This document shows, in pieces, positions 53,637 to 61,102 of a stretch of DNA of 64,000 bases. Under the pieces are notes generated by a model. That model was not told where the DNA came from. It made no database searches and was given only the letters and a program-made list of their open reading frames with translations. Position numbers and translations under genes: made by a program. Source of the stretch: Antedon mediterranea (lineage: Eukaryota; Echinodermata; Crinoidea; Comatulida; Antedonidae); assembly GCF_964355755.1 (NCBI RefSeq), contig NC_092676.1, positions 27,386,288 through 27,450,287 on the forward strand. The letters are read 5' to 3'. Positions within the stretch are counted from its first letter, which is position 1. Each line of letters starts with the position of its first letter.

Positions 53637-54568
53637 CATCTCATCGTTTCATTAATTTTGTGACAGGAATGTAATTTTTTTATAATTTTAAATTTATTTT
53701 AAGGGATATAGGCAAGCATTTTAGTTTAAGATACAGAGCAAGTGAGGATCAACATCATGTGAGTGAAATGGCCGAGCGGTTAAATCAAGGACGCCGTTTA
53801 CCGTACCTAAAAGAGCCAACAAGGGTTCGAAGCCGACTTGCTCCTAGTTCTGGTGGTGGAACAAGTCTTCTCGGATAAGGACTATAAACCGTAGGTCCAG
53901 TGTACACAGTTATAACCCGTGTGCACTTTAAAAAATCATTCACGACGAGTAGGGGTTACCCAAGTGAACTGGTTCACAAAATTTCCCCTGCATCAGAGGG
54001 TTGTCACCTACCCTGATAGGACAGTGATTAATTTACTATTGGTAATCCTTGTGCCTAAATATAAAATAAAACCCACAAACATAATATTATTTTAACATAA
54101 GTACAAATAAACGTAGTGTTTGGATCAGGAAGCCCTTAAGAACGAAGCGCACGAAATCTTATAGGCCTAGAATGCGCGTGTTTTATAAAAAGCGTCTCCC
54201 AACAGGACACTACATTTTATATTGTACCTTGCACCATACAAAACTGAAAAGTATATAAAGCTAAAACTATAGGATAATCTTTATATTGTCTATGATGAAA
54301 ATGGATATTATAGAGTATTCAATCCAATCAATTGACGTCATTATAAAAAAAAACAGTGACATTAATACAACACAACAATTAAATTGATTATGACATTTTT
54401 GATTCAATTTGTGAATGTCATTTTCATCAAAGATACGATAAACAGTTAATTACAACTTTTTGTTTGTTTTCTGTAGAAAAAAATATCTCTTTATTAACAC
54501 TTACCAGCACATGAGAAATATATCCAACATATTTGAACAATTAAAACAACTGCCTCCGCATGAAACAT
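33375..54568 (-). CDS. Adhesion GPCR with three C-type lectin domains (22-exon model)
   Basis: Exons in transcript order: 54568-54505, 52245-51985, 51712-51572, 51276-51091, 51007-50924, 50483-50235, 42452-42330, 42154-42084, 41759-41642, 41223-41116, 39277-39205, 38606-38486, 38209-38142, 37691-37580, 37177-37065, 36708-36603, 36052-35826, 35345-35285, 34889-34786, 34206-34038, 33820-33740, 33527-33375. Every junction is GT-AG and in phase, giving about 930 residues: signal peptide, three CTLDs, a GAIN-like stalk, a canonical GPS, seven membrane helices and a tail of ~75 residues. Adhesion GPCRs cleave themselves at the GPS and are activated by the exposed tethered peptide. No human adhesion GPCR that I know carries a CTLD; polycystin-1 combines a CTLD with a GPS but is not 7TM. 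The least certain exons are 41759-41642 and 42154-42084. Two genes fused by my model is the main alternative, but the phase continuity argues against it. Confidence 0.78.
34440..34605 (+). repeat. Retroposon 3' tail with TTGAAC repeats
   Basis: The text runs into 'gtgaataaatttgaacttga' and several more TTGAAC units. LINEs of the CR1 group often end in short tandem repeats of this kind. No coding part remains. Confidence 0.4.
34987..35019. repeat. 33-bp perfect palindrome
   Basis: ATCAGGGAAGAGTTAA is followed immediately by its inverted copy TTAACTCTTCCCTGAT. A partial relative lies at about 34349-34375 and another at 48067-48103, so it is probably the hairpin end of a dispersed element. Confidence 0.6.
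35116..35265. mobile_element. MITE family A, best-preserved copy
   Basis: Ends 'aagctctgtctgcactacca' and 'tagtgcagacagagctt' are inverted, with 'aaactagtttgaca' and 'tgtcacataaagttt' next inside and 'gggcacatcac' within. It lies between TM5 exons of the adhesion GPCR. Confidence 0.8.
35390..35585. mobile_element. MITE family B copy with tandem 'aacgcaaggacgtaag'
   Basis: Starts 'cttggttcccgctaggacac' and ends 'gcgtctagtgggaaccaa'. The words AACGCAA and GGACGTAA are repeated four times near the left end. It also has the 'gacctatcacaagcgattga' core shared by the family. Confidence 0.78.
37580..42154 (-). CDS. GAIN-like stalk and GPS of the adhesion GPCR
   Basis: Exons 42154-42084, 41759-41642, 41223-41116, 39277-39205, 38606-38486, 38209-38142 and 37691-37580. 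The middle exons have β-rich, N-glycosylation-rich text ('GRVVILNNSISLENITVSER', 'PVIVMANYWESDHPVNVSVT') as expected for GAIN subdomain B. Exon 38209 has 'LHCAFLDPEYNT', and exon 37691 has 'VWSFDGCHTDSN' then 'VRCTCNHLTSFGVLMRV'. The Trp, the paired Cys residues and the His-Leu-Thr cleavage triad are all present, so autoproteolysis should work, releasing a tethered agonist beginning TSFGVLM. Exon 41759-41642 has no family motif and is included because it joins the flanking phases. Confidence 0.8.
38774..38956. mobile_element. MITE family B copy
   Basis: 'cttggttcccactagaacgt' at the left and 'cgctagtgggaaccacgctt' at the right, with 'acgcaaggacgtaa' and its inverted form just inside. The interior has two 'caagcga' blocks in opposite orientation. 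Confidence 0.78.
39379..40096. repeat. 0.7-kb purine-only minisatellite
   Basis: The plus strand is almost wholly A and G apart from scattered T: degenerate units such as 'gagggaacagagggt' and 'tgggagatagagggtg', about 15-32 bp. On the transcribed strand of the adhesion GPCR gene it reads as a long C/T tract in the intron between 41116 and 39277, ending about 100 bases before the exon 39277-39205 acceptor. Open frames across it (Pro/Ser-rich on minus, Gly/Glu-rich on plus) are composition artefacts. Confidence 0.9.
40617..40672. repeat. Hairpin 'tatggggcgccat'
   Basis: TATGGGGCGCCATGCGCAG at about 40620 is matched by CTGCGTATGGCGCCCCATA ending near 40671, leaving a ~17-base loop. Probably a small foldback element; no coding role. 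Confidence 0.6.
41418..41586. mobile_element. MITE with 'aaggccaatttacacagacg' ends
   Basis: AAGGCCAATTTACACAGACG at the left and CGTCTGTGTCAATTGGCCTT at the right are inverted over ~27 bp. It lies 56 bp beyond the donor of exon 41759-41642 in the adhesion GPCR gene. Confidence 0.75.
42330..50483 (-). CDS. Third C-type lectin domain, split by a 7.8-kb intron
   Basis: Exon 50483-50235 encodes 'DCTYSYNDSCYYTN' to 'KMWIGLSDIATEGTYVW', and exon 42452-42330 encodes 'GEPNNGQSFGRSEDCVYI' then 'FKWYDHPCDRSYPTICEQ'. The join creates YSGEPNN in frame. This is a full CTLD with the four core cysteines, the WIGL motif and an EPN motif, known from Ca2+-dependent mannose-type lectins; the usual WND is WYD here, so Ca2+ binding is uncertain. 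The intron contains the 65-bp satellite, the LTR element, a LINE fragment and several MITEs. Confidence 0.85.
42870..43653. repeat. 65-bp satellite, about 12 near-identical copies
   Basis: The unit 'gaaaggtactatctcatcgt', then 'taaaatataactttaaccat', 'aacttaaaactgttactgta' and 'gatgc' recurs every 65 bp. The first copy lacks a few bases and has 'tatatatt' in place of 'tataactt'; the others appear identical. There are no spacers, so this is not CRISPR-like. It lies in the intron that splits the third CTLD, a few hundred bases from exon 42452-42330. Confidence 0.95.
44027..44442 (-). repeat. 3' LTR (element on the minus strand), 416 bp
   Basis: Begins TGTCACGAAC and ends TTTATTACA in plus text; on the element's strand this is TGTAATAAA...GTTCGTGACA, i.e. 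TG...CA ends. It appears identical over 416 bp to the copy at 47181-47596. Just inside, on the element strand, a purine run (AGAAAGAGGGGGGAG) is the polypurine tract. GATAT at 44022-44026 is the left target duplication. Confidence 0.93.
44516..46843 (-). CDS. Gag-protease-integrase N-terminal polyprotein of the LTR element
   Basis: One open frame of 775 residues. After an acidic N-terminus comes a tandemly repeated charged coiled coil (units like EKQERLRKED, ~residues 75-135), then a capsid segment whose end ('YRQRFRSIKKKSEESYREMY') resembles the SCAN domain, a CX2CX4HX4C zinc knuckle (CRRCKKVGHIERFC), a retropepsin-type protease with 'ILIDSGCDMTLV', a basic linker, and the H2C2 zinc-binding part of integrase ('AGHLGRKKTLDRIKQ', 'CNTCENCQ'). 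The frame then passes 'RQIYMNIVG' into unrelated text and stops; the catalytic integrase core, RT and RNase H are absent. The break therefore lies shortly after the zinc-binding domain. SCAN domains are thought to derive from a Gmr1-like capsid, which fits. Confidence 0.9.
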   Translation of the reverse strand: MADKQSTTRSGREYSGGDETDSDVESVQSIQPEQQAEESGPTSGHNPTGADSFSKDFLLLMQQQMQQQNIMMQQMMKQQERSRQEDNERRREDIEKQERLRKEDIEKQERLRKEDMERQERLRREDMEKQQALVMALMDKQKDSEEKRLKDIMRLKEVQIAKLSDSDDIENYLTTFERIANTYEWRKEHWVVKLIPHLTGKARAAYASLPVTESNQYDIVKKAILQRYDITEETYRQRFRSIKKKSEESYREMYVRLKDLFTKWARPADKSKDDLAEIVILEQLIDIMPTGVQIWVKEHKPDSGLNAAELADNYFQARKGIDFEKKFQNRKHENRNNQEKTVKGTPEVDSKGNNNPPDNFHKSQSDARQPLVCRRCKKVGHIERFCRSKDGFLSTKTDTVSKPCTPYICRGLVEGCDCEILIDSGCDMTLVHSDLVAAKKINRAEQAKITCRCVHDHVQAYPTAFVNIKVNNEDHNLLVGVCSDLPRDVILGRDFPKFGDLLGKRDKNHDRHSFVATRDHARKEKLREENELKSEKASGVISHQLDDVVNFQEEFGHLDGQLLSNNPPKEKVHKTRSEKRKVRKEFAKTKEAQSSQDSELDILDIGRDKIKDYQVKDRTLISLREQMLVQKDDDTIKIVCKDGILFRQVFTKHQTEPIEQLVVPYPCRNSVLKVSHDIPLAGHLGRKKTLDRIKQRFFWPGIRKDVTEYCNTCENCQKTSKYKTKFKGPMIPMSVIVSEPFRQIYMNIVGSLLVIINNYVLCYYGVIKFYRLGVG
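47181..47596 (-). repeat. 5' LTR (element on the minus strand), 416 bp
   Basis: Same sequence as 44027-44442. On the element strand it is followed after a few bases by TTTGGTGGCAGCGG, in the position of a primer-binding site; I do not assign the tRNA. GATAT at 47597-47601 is the right target duplication. Confidence 0.93.
48268..48783 (-). pseudogene. 5'-truncated LINE reverse transcriptase fragment
   Basis: The minus strand reads 'LKWNLHVNDIVRRASRKLFT', then 'YIRPLLEYACPVWHGYLTG' and 'RAIERIQKRALRIILG'. These are the conserved motifs after the catalytic part of Jockey/CR1-type LINE reverse transcriptases. Downstream the frame shifts and ends in an A-rich 3' tail around 48270. The 5' side stops at 48783, where a fragment of MITE family A begins. 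Dead fragment in the intron splitting the third CTLD. Confidence 0.75.
49224..49443. mobile_element. MITE family A copy with expanded 20-bp internal repeat
   Basis: Between the usual family ends ('actttatattgtgacaaaaa' and 'tagtttgatagtgtagatag') the internal word 'ggcatatcactaccatattt' is repeated about five times in tandem (about 49284-49392). Other copies have one or two. A plus-strand frame with SLPYLGI repeats is a by-product. Confidence 0.8.
50924..51276 (-). CDS. Second, short C-type lectin domain
   Basis: Exons 51276-51091 and 51007-50924. The text runs 'CYFVWNTTCYLLLS', 'WTSQEFSCGSINGNLPNV', 'DDKLWIGNEG' and then directly 'SSDCLYISNQGLNTTECTTP' and 'LQALCGI'. The core cysteines and WIG are present, but the segment between WIG and the third cysteine is cut to a few residues, and no EPN/QPD or WND motif is present. 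It should fold as a degenerate CTLD without Ca2+-dependent sugar binding. Confidence 0.82.
51572..52245 (-). CDS. First C-type lectin domain
   Basis: Exons 52245-51985 and 51712-51572. It contains 'CDFKRLGRCYTVV', 'NIWIGLNDQINEGDFLW', then 'DAQPDNGWIWGGSGENCI' and 'NWNDLPCHASLQAMCER'. All core cysteines are present, together with a QPD motif (galactose-type in known lectins) and an intact WND motif, so Ca2+-dependent glycan binding is plausible. The exon split after the WIGL strand is the same as in the other two CTLDs, which indicates tandem domain duplication. Confidence 0.88.
52923..53079. mobile_element. MITE family B copy
   Basis: Left 'aagcttggttcccacttgga' and right 'cttgtgggaacccagctt' are inverted, with 'gcaacgcaactacg' and the inner 'gatttgaccaatctcaatcg'. 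It lies in intron 1 of the adhesion GPCR gene. Confidence 0.78.
53180..53634 (+). repeat. Poly(A)-tailed retroposed sequence
   Basis: The sequence ends with 'gatgaaataaaaaataat' followed by a run of about 35 A interrupted once (53595-53634), the signature of target-primed insertion of a polyadenylated RNA. The body shows no coding frame I can assign. The 5' limit is uncertain; a C-rich run lies at 53126-53146. Confidence 0.45.
53737..54085 (+). repeat. tRNA-derived SINE
   Basis: A polymerase III A box lies in 'atggccgagcggttaaatc' (~53768) and a B box in 'agggttcgaagccgac' (~53822), with a class II (Leu/Ser-type) tRNA look including a long variable part. The tail 'ggactataaaccgtaggtcc' ... 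'ccctgataggacagtgatta' continues ~230 bp and ends in AT-rich 'ataaaataaaac'. It lies in intron 1 of the adhesion GPCR gene. Confidence 0.65.
54505..54568 (-). CDS. Signal-peptide exon of the adhesion GPCR
   Basis: Encodes MFHAEAVVLIVQICWIYFSC plus A and the first base of the next codon; the donor is GCTG|GTAAGT. Joined to the acceptor at 52245 it gives ...CA-ECDF in frame, a short positively neutral n-region, a hydrophobic core and a small-residue cleavage site just before the first CTLD. The exon is too short to stand out alone; phase and content make the case. Confidence 0.7.
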
Positions 54569-55882
54569 CTTCAAGAAGAATATTTGGTGCCAATTCTATA
54601 GTAGCTGTGTACAGTGTGCGCGTCGTATCACTTATTTGCGCGTTCTGAATTCGATCGTTGTCTGCTAAGTAATCAGATTATTACACTGTATACTGCCATC
54701 ATCCACCATCCATCAGTTGCTCATATTGGATTCGATCAAATTATAGCGTGAATATGTGTGCCACAAAATGAACACGCTATTCAAAAAAAGAGTTGAAGCA
54801 TAATGGATGAAAAAGTCACTAGAATAATTAGGCTAACGAATGTAATTTTGATATTACTGCTGTGTGTAATTAAACATTTTAAGATATGACATATTTTTGA
54901 TAGTAAATTTAAACTTGTGTATCGCTCTTGATAATTGCTGCAGAAAAAACCCAATGGTTCAATGGATGGATACGGTCAATGACTTACGTAATAATGAAAA
55001 CAATGCGTCAACATTAATGAGATGACGAAAACGGAAAAAGGTCTCTGTAAAGGTTTTTTTTAAACTAGGCATTTGAGGACCAGTAAAATTACATTTTTAA
55101 TGGCCATCCGCTCCTTATACTGGTCACCGTAATATTGGGCCTATGGAGGCCTTCAATTAATTTATCTTAGAAAAAATAAAAATGAGGAACAGACAATCGA
55201 TTGGTTACCCAGGTGTGAAATATCGTTAATTATTGATACAGTATTTCGTACTCATGGTTTTATTAAAATTTTAACTGGTCCGCCACACATTTAAAAACCG
55301 GCCATTGGCTGGCGGACCCGGTCGTGTGTACATTGCGAAGATGGCCGATTAGGCCTACATTAAAAGTGATAATAAATGAAGATGATCAATTGAAAACGTA
55401 TTGATAACCATGAGGATTAGGACGATATAATATGACGACAAGGAGAACATTGCACGAAACTTAAAGTAGGTAGGCCTTCACAACGCGCGCGCTTTTGTTT
55501 AGATGGCCTCTGGTGGTAGGCCTACTCTACATGCTTTTTTTTTTACTGAGTTCATGCCTCTAATCGTCTTTTCAATAAAATGAGTCACGTTCTATAATTA
55601 ATCGAAATTCAAGTATAACGTTGTTTAGAGGTGTTTGTTTTTGGAAACAGCTTGGATGTATTCGGACGGTTGATTTTTTTGTAATACATATTTACACAAT
55701 TCCCGTGTTAAATTTATCAAGTTATTATATCATTTTTGTAATAGCGCCCTCTTTTTAAAACTTATTTCTACTACTAACACTACCACTGCTCAGTTGTTGT
55801 GGACGGAAGTGGATTTTTAGCAAGGTGGGTGGTGTGGTAGTAGTCTTAAATTTGGTTCTTCAATTTCTGTATTCAAGTTATT
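54569..55882. other. Divergent intergenic region
   Basis: Separates the adhesion GPCR start (minus) from a possible plus-strand gene starting at 55883. It should contain both promoters. No clear motif, repeat or additional frame was identified. Confidence 0.4.
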
Positions 55883-58800
55883 ATGGGTAAGTTACAGTCT
55901 CACAAGCTCTTTTAATAGATACTATATGTTTAATTTTAAACGTCATTTAGGTGTTGTCAATTACATAAGTATCTTTGAGTCACGATTTTTCAAGCTAGGC
56001 CTAGGCTAAGCTAGACTTAAAAGAGCTGAGGACGAGGTTAGGCCAGAGTTGAATGTCAATCGTGGGCTGCTGCTGTCAAATTTAGCGGTCGGCATGAGGG
56101 CCTTGGATGGTGTGTGACGAACCAATTGAGCTTGTGATTGTTATTATTGGTGGTAAACAATAATAATAAATAACTAAGTAGGCCTACTGGAAACCACTTA
56201 ATATGATATGTTATTTATTTACCAAAAGTTATGAAATGTTCATTTATTATTTATTATCAAGATGTCATGAATAAGATTTAAGCAGCTAGTGTAGTACTAG
56301 CTAGTAGGCCTGCCCTCCTCTAGTAGTAATACCAATGTTATTCAATTATTCAGCCTATTGTTCTACCTACAATAACTATGCTACTAATATACTAGCCTTT
56401 AGGCCTATAGTACTAGTATTTATACTATCAGTATACTATGGCAACAAGTATTGGTAATTCCTATGAGGATGGTATGCTCCATACAATTTCCCATATTATC
56501 GAGTAGATGTATGTAATTCACTTTGATAAAAAATAGATTTAATCTTGTAATTATTATTTGCACTAATAATAATAATATCCTGGATTTATAAAGCACCTAT
56601 AATTTTGTAAAACCTCAAAGCGCTGTACATGTTATTACCCCGGTCGCTATACATTTCTACAGCAATACAGTAGCTTATTTATAATAAGAGCTATTTTATC
56701 ATTTACTCCATTTTCAGGTTTTTTTAGATTGTTAACACCAAATCAAATAAAATAATAAATGAACAGACACTATCATTGAAACCTATGTATCAATGAACAC
56801 CTTAGCCCTGAATATGAATAAGTTAAATACACTTCAAAGTTAACAGCTGTTGCCAATCACTAACGTGTGGCTGCAAAAAGATTGATTTTAAAGAAAGCTA
56901 TGTATTTGATTACTGTGCTCAATTATAAGCCCGCCATGGGATATAATCCTATTTGGAAAAACCTTTTCCACAATGTGTTATTACATCATGGTATACTGTA
57001 AAACAAACAGTTAAATTTTAGCCTGTGTTTCTGGAAATTCCAATTACTTGGTTCTAGGTGGTGGAATTACCCATGTCAATATCCGGTATTTTAAGGAAAA
57101 ATCAGATGTTAATGTATGTTTCCTTTTATGATGTAATTGTAATTATTTTGATTTTAAATGTTTTTATTTTCTTAAAATGCTATTCTAAATCTAATACTGT
57201 AAACTGTTTATAAATCATAATTTCTAATATCTATTTAAATCCATTAAACCTAAAATCATATATGAATGAAATTATAGACCGGTTTAACCTTTATTGACTT
57301 TAAATTGTAAAAAAAAATACCAAAATAATGGCAGTTTCCTCCCATATTTAGTGAGTGAATCATGCAAAAAAAAAAAATGACATCATCACTTTACTATAAG
57401 TGGAAATCACTCTAAATGTGGGTTAATCTGGAAGTAAGCAATTAATAAGAGTTTAAAAAAAACAAGTCTTTGTTTGCCTTTAATTGGTAATAGATCTTTT
57501 GAACATTTTGTCAAGTGCAATTGGTTATGTAGGCCTAATTACAGGTCTCTTTTCCAAATATTGTCAAACTTTTTTTTGTGTCATATTGTGCTGTAGTAAG
57601 TAGGAAATATATTATGTAATTAGTGAATAATAACCCATATCATTTTCATTAGCCATACGATTTGTCACTAGCTCATACCCTATACCACAATTACCCATAC
57701 CATTTCTATTACTTAGTTAATACCATTGCCACTAGCCGATATCATTGTCACTAGTCCATAAAATTATCACTAGCCAAATTACTATTGACATTAGCCCAGA
57801 CATACCAATGTAACTAGCCCATACCATTGCTCTAGCCCATATCATTGCCACTAGCCCATATCATTTCTACTAGTCCATATCATTGTCACTAGTCCAATTA
57901 TCACTAGCCAATACAAATTAGTAATTGCTACTTAGCACATACCATTGCCACTAGCCCATACCATTGCCACTAGTTCATATCATTGCCACTAGTTCATATC
58001 ATTGCCACTAGTCCAATTATCACTAGCCCATTTAAATTACTAATTGCCATTTAGCCCCTCCTAAACAGAACCAATTTGCTACAAAATTACATTTATTGTC
58101 TTTTAAAATAGGTCTTGTCATCAGGAAAAATTAAATACTGTATATATATTTTTGCTTGATAATAGTTTATTAAGGAAGTATAAAATTACTTTACGAGTTC
58201 GCTCACTTCAAGTGTTTATATAGTTTTCTAGATAGGAGGAAGTTAGTGAGTTTTTTTATGTGAGAAAGACAGGAATGATTTTAACAGTTAATATTTGTAA
58301 ATCGTAAATTTTTGTTTTGTTGTTATTTTTAAAGTAAATATTTGGAGAGAAAAATTATAGATTTGTTTACAGTTTATTTTCATGTTTTACTCAAAAACTT
58401 GTGAATGTTAATTTACTAAATGTTTTAACTCGATGCCATTTCGGCAATCAAACAATATCAAATATATATCTGCTTTGTTTTAAATTTGGAAACAAAAAAT
58501 GTCAGTGTCCATTCATATTTTTATTTGTTTATTCTGTCTTTATAATGAATGCCACTTTAGGTGCTAAAGCATTGAGTGAGAACATTAAAAATAATTCATA
58601 GACAACTAACACAGTAATTTTCATTAGTACACACACATTTATAAAAAGGTAACTATCTACAAAACATAATATATAGTATAAAACAAATGGAAGGAATTCA
58701 AGGTAAAATTTACTAAACATTTTGAATTGAATTTTTAAAAGTTGAAAAATCCATATAGGACTGTATGTACCTACAGTAGATACCTTTAACCATATAGTTT

Positions 58801-58907
58801 AACCATAGACCAATACACTGTACACTACAGTAGGTCCATGGTTTGACCTACAGTAAGCTTGTAGATGTGCTTTTCTTCAGGGGGAATATGGCAAAATCAG
58901 CACTGTG
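55883..58907 (+). CDS. Possible 5' part of an unknown gene (three small exons)
   Basis: A reading-frame-consistent set: exon 55883-55886 (ATGG, donor GTAAGT), exon 57058-57113 (acceptor 'ggttctag', donor GTATGT) and exon 58881-58907 (acceptor 'ttttcttcag', donor GTAATT). The phases match and give MGGGITHVNIRYFKEKSDVN then GEYGKISTV. The start MGGGIT fits the N-myristoylation pattern MGxxx(S/T). I do not recognise the family. Remaining exons would lie beyond the Helitron-like array, outside the window. With only ~29 codons this could be a chance set of splice consensus sites. Confidence 0.35.
56560..56660. repeat. Dispersed repeat 'tttataaagcacctataatt'
   Basis: 'cctggatttataaagcacct' with 'caaagcgctgtacatg' resembles a very common marine-invertebrate interspersed repeat. 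A relative with 'ttatatagcgccattcc' and 'aatggcgctgtggac' lies at about 27890-27960. Confidence 0.4.
57650..58060. repeat. Degenerate ~18-bp tandem repeat
   Basis: Some twenty imperfect copies of 'cactagcccataccattgc', with variants tagtccatatcattgtcac and tagccaatacaaatt. It lies between candidate exons 57058-57113 and 58881-58907. Confidence 0.8.
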
Positions 58908-59287
58908 GTAATTTTTATAGATTATCTGATAAAAATCATAGAAAGTAGGAAGCCTTTTGCCACTTTCCCCCTGACTAATGAAAACAAAATAATAATAATA
59001 ATAATAATAATAATCACAAATATTTAGAAGAAAATGCTTGTAATGTAAGGTGATTTGTTGTACAGTAATTAATGGTTGGCTATTTTCATTCATTACTCAC
59101 TTTCCTTCTTTATAAAAGGGTTTTCCTGTTTTGTATCAAAGCATGCCATGTGATTATACGCTTCATTTCTTCACCATCAAATAATGAATATATAATGCAT
59201 TCATGTTCAATACATATAATCACTAAAAGTACAGTAAATACTAGATGCAATAATGAGCTTATTAAATACAGTGAACTATTATTATTA

Positions 59288-59539
59288 GTTATCCGCTTAG
59301 TAGCGGATAACTCCTTGTAACTGTATGAAATCATCTTTTTTTTTTTTTTTTTTTAGTTATCCGCTTGGTATACCAAGCGGATAACTCCTTGTTATTGTAT
59401 GAGATCAACAGTTTTTTTCTGTATTATTAGTTATCCGCTTAGTAGCGGATAACTCCTTGTAATCGTCCTGGATCTTTTTTTTTTTCTTTATTAGTTATCC
59501 GCTTAGTAGCGGATAACTCCTTGTAACTGTATGAAATCA

Positions 59540-59570
<31 letters not shown>

Positions 59571-61102
59571 CTGTATTATTCTTTCTTTCTGTCAATTTTG
59601 TGTCTCGCGTATCTCAAAAACTTGTAAACAAAACATTTTATAACTTTGTCAACATGTGGGCATTCACGTGAAATTGTGCACCTCCTATTGTGAATGACGT
59701 CAGAATTGCGCAACGTGATTTACGCGCGTTTTAACGAATTTCGCGTATTTAACATAGATCGAAAACCATATAGCAATTTAAATTGAAACTTAACAAAAGT
59801 TTAATTTATATCTTGCGCTAACTGACTGTGGAAAAAAAATGGCATGTTTCACAAGAAGTTACGCGCGCACGGGCGTTTAAAATTTCAAAATGCGAAAAAT
59901 CAATTTCTAATCAACTTTCTACGCGTTTCATGTCATTTTGAGCATGTCAAAAATTCCCACGCGCGCGCATATTTTTACTCGCACGGTGCGCACGTAGCGT
60001 TGAAAATAAATTTTTTTCGCGTGATTCATGTTTTTCCAGCCTTTTCTGGTGATTTTACCAACTTTTGAACAATTTTGACCTAAAATTACGTCATACGGGC
60101 ACATCCAATTGGATAATTTACGTGCGTTTTTGATGGAAAAGTTCAAAAATTTGTCAAAATTCGTCAAAATTATGCCTTTTTTTAAACATTCATAGATTCT
60201 AAACTACGAGGTGAACTTTTTTTAAATTATATATTCTGGAAGTTGTAGATATGGAATCATGCATTAATATGGCTAATCGGACATTATAACGTCATCGTAT
60301 GGCCACGCGAATATAAAATATAAGATTTTTATATCTTTCGTCATAGCGCATCACATTTAATAGAGCGCATCTCCACTTATCCGTTTTTTATTTTCACCCC
60401 GATTTTGATATTCTCTAGGTGAATGAACTATCTTTCGCATGAGTTAAAAATATTTTAATTTTTATGACGTCATCATGTCGAAAATTGTAAATAACGTGGG
60501 TCACTTATTTTCATCTTTACAGTAAATTTAAATCTGTTATAGCTCATCAGAATAAAAAGTGATAATCATGAATAAAACGTTTTCTGGAAGCTATGGGATT
60601 GTAGATACGAATTCATGTAAACATTTTGCCAATCGGATGTTGTGACGTCATCATATGGCCAGTTGAATAAAAAAAGTTGTATTTTCATATTTTGCGTAAT
60701 AGTTCATCACATTTACAAGGGTGCGCATCTATATTTTACGTATTCAAATTTCTTCTACACGTTAATATGTTGTTCCTAAGATAATTTCCTTCTGAAATTG
60801 CTATCTAAGTGTTTCATTTTGATACCGTCGCCATGTTAAAAATTGGAATAAATGGCGGGTCCCGTAATTTCACCTATTCTACACTGTATGTAATATGTAT
60901 ACAGATTATACTGCAGTGTTTGCATGTATACTATATGACACAAAATTGACAGAATTCAGCACTAACAGCATATCATATTCTTCAGTTTTTGTCATAATGC
61001 CATAATCTTTATCTGTGTGGAATATTCCAACGTATGACGTGCACGTGGCGTTTGTCGTGGTGCGGATAACTAACTCGTCAAAGTGACGAGTTTCATGTCT
61101 AG
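59288..61102 (+). mobile_element. Helitron-like element, copy 1 with four stacked 5' hairpins
   Basis: The hairpin 'gttatccgctta.taagcggataac' or its longer form occurs four times, starting at 59288, 59355, 59430 and 59494, each followed by 'tccttgta' and a T-rich run. A ~1.5-kb non-coding body follows and ends at 61062-61102 with the hairpin AACTCGTCAAAGTGACGAGTT, TTCATGT and CTAG, then T. The body matches the element at 19131-20766 in inverse orientation. No Rep/helicase frame is present. Confidence 0.68.

Noticed and set aside
58848-59093. 81-residue minus frame with a tyrosine run
   Set aside because: The run is a microsatellite translation and the rest lacks motifs; the plus strand has a better exon candidate at 58881-58907.
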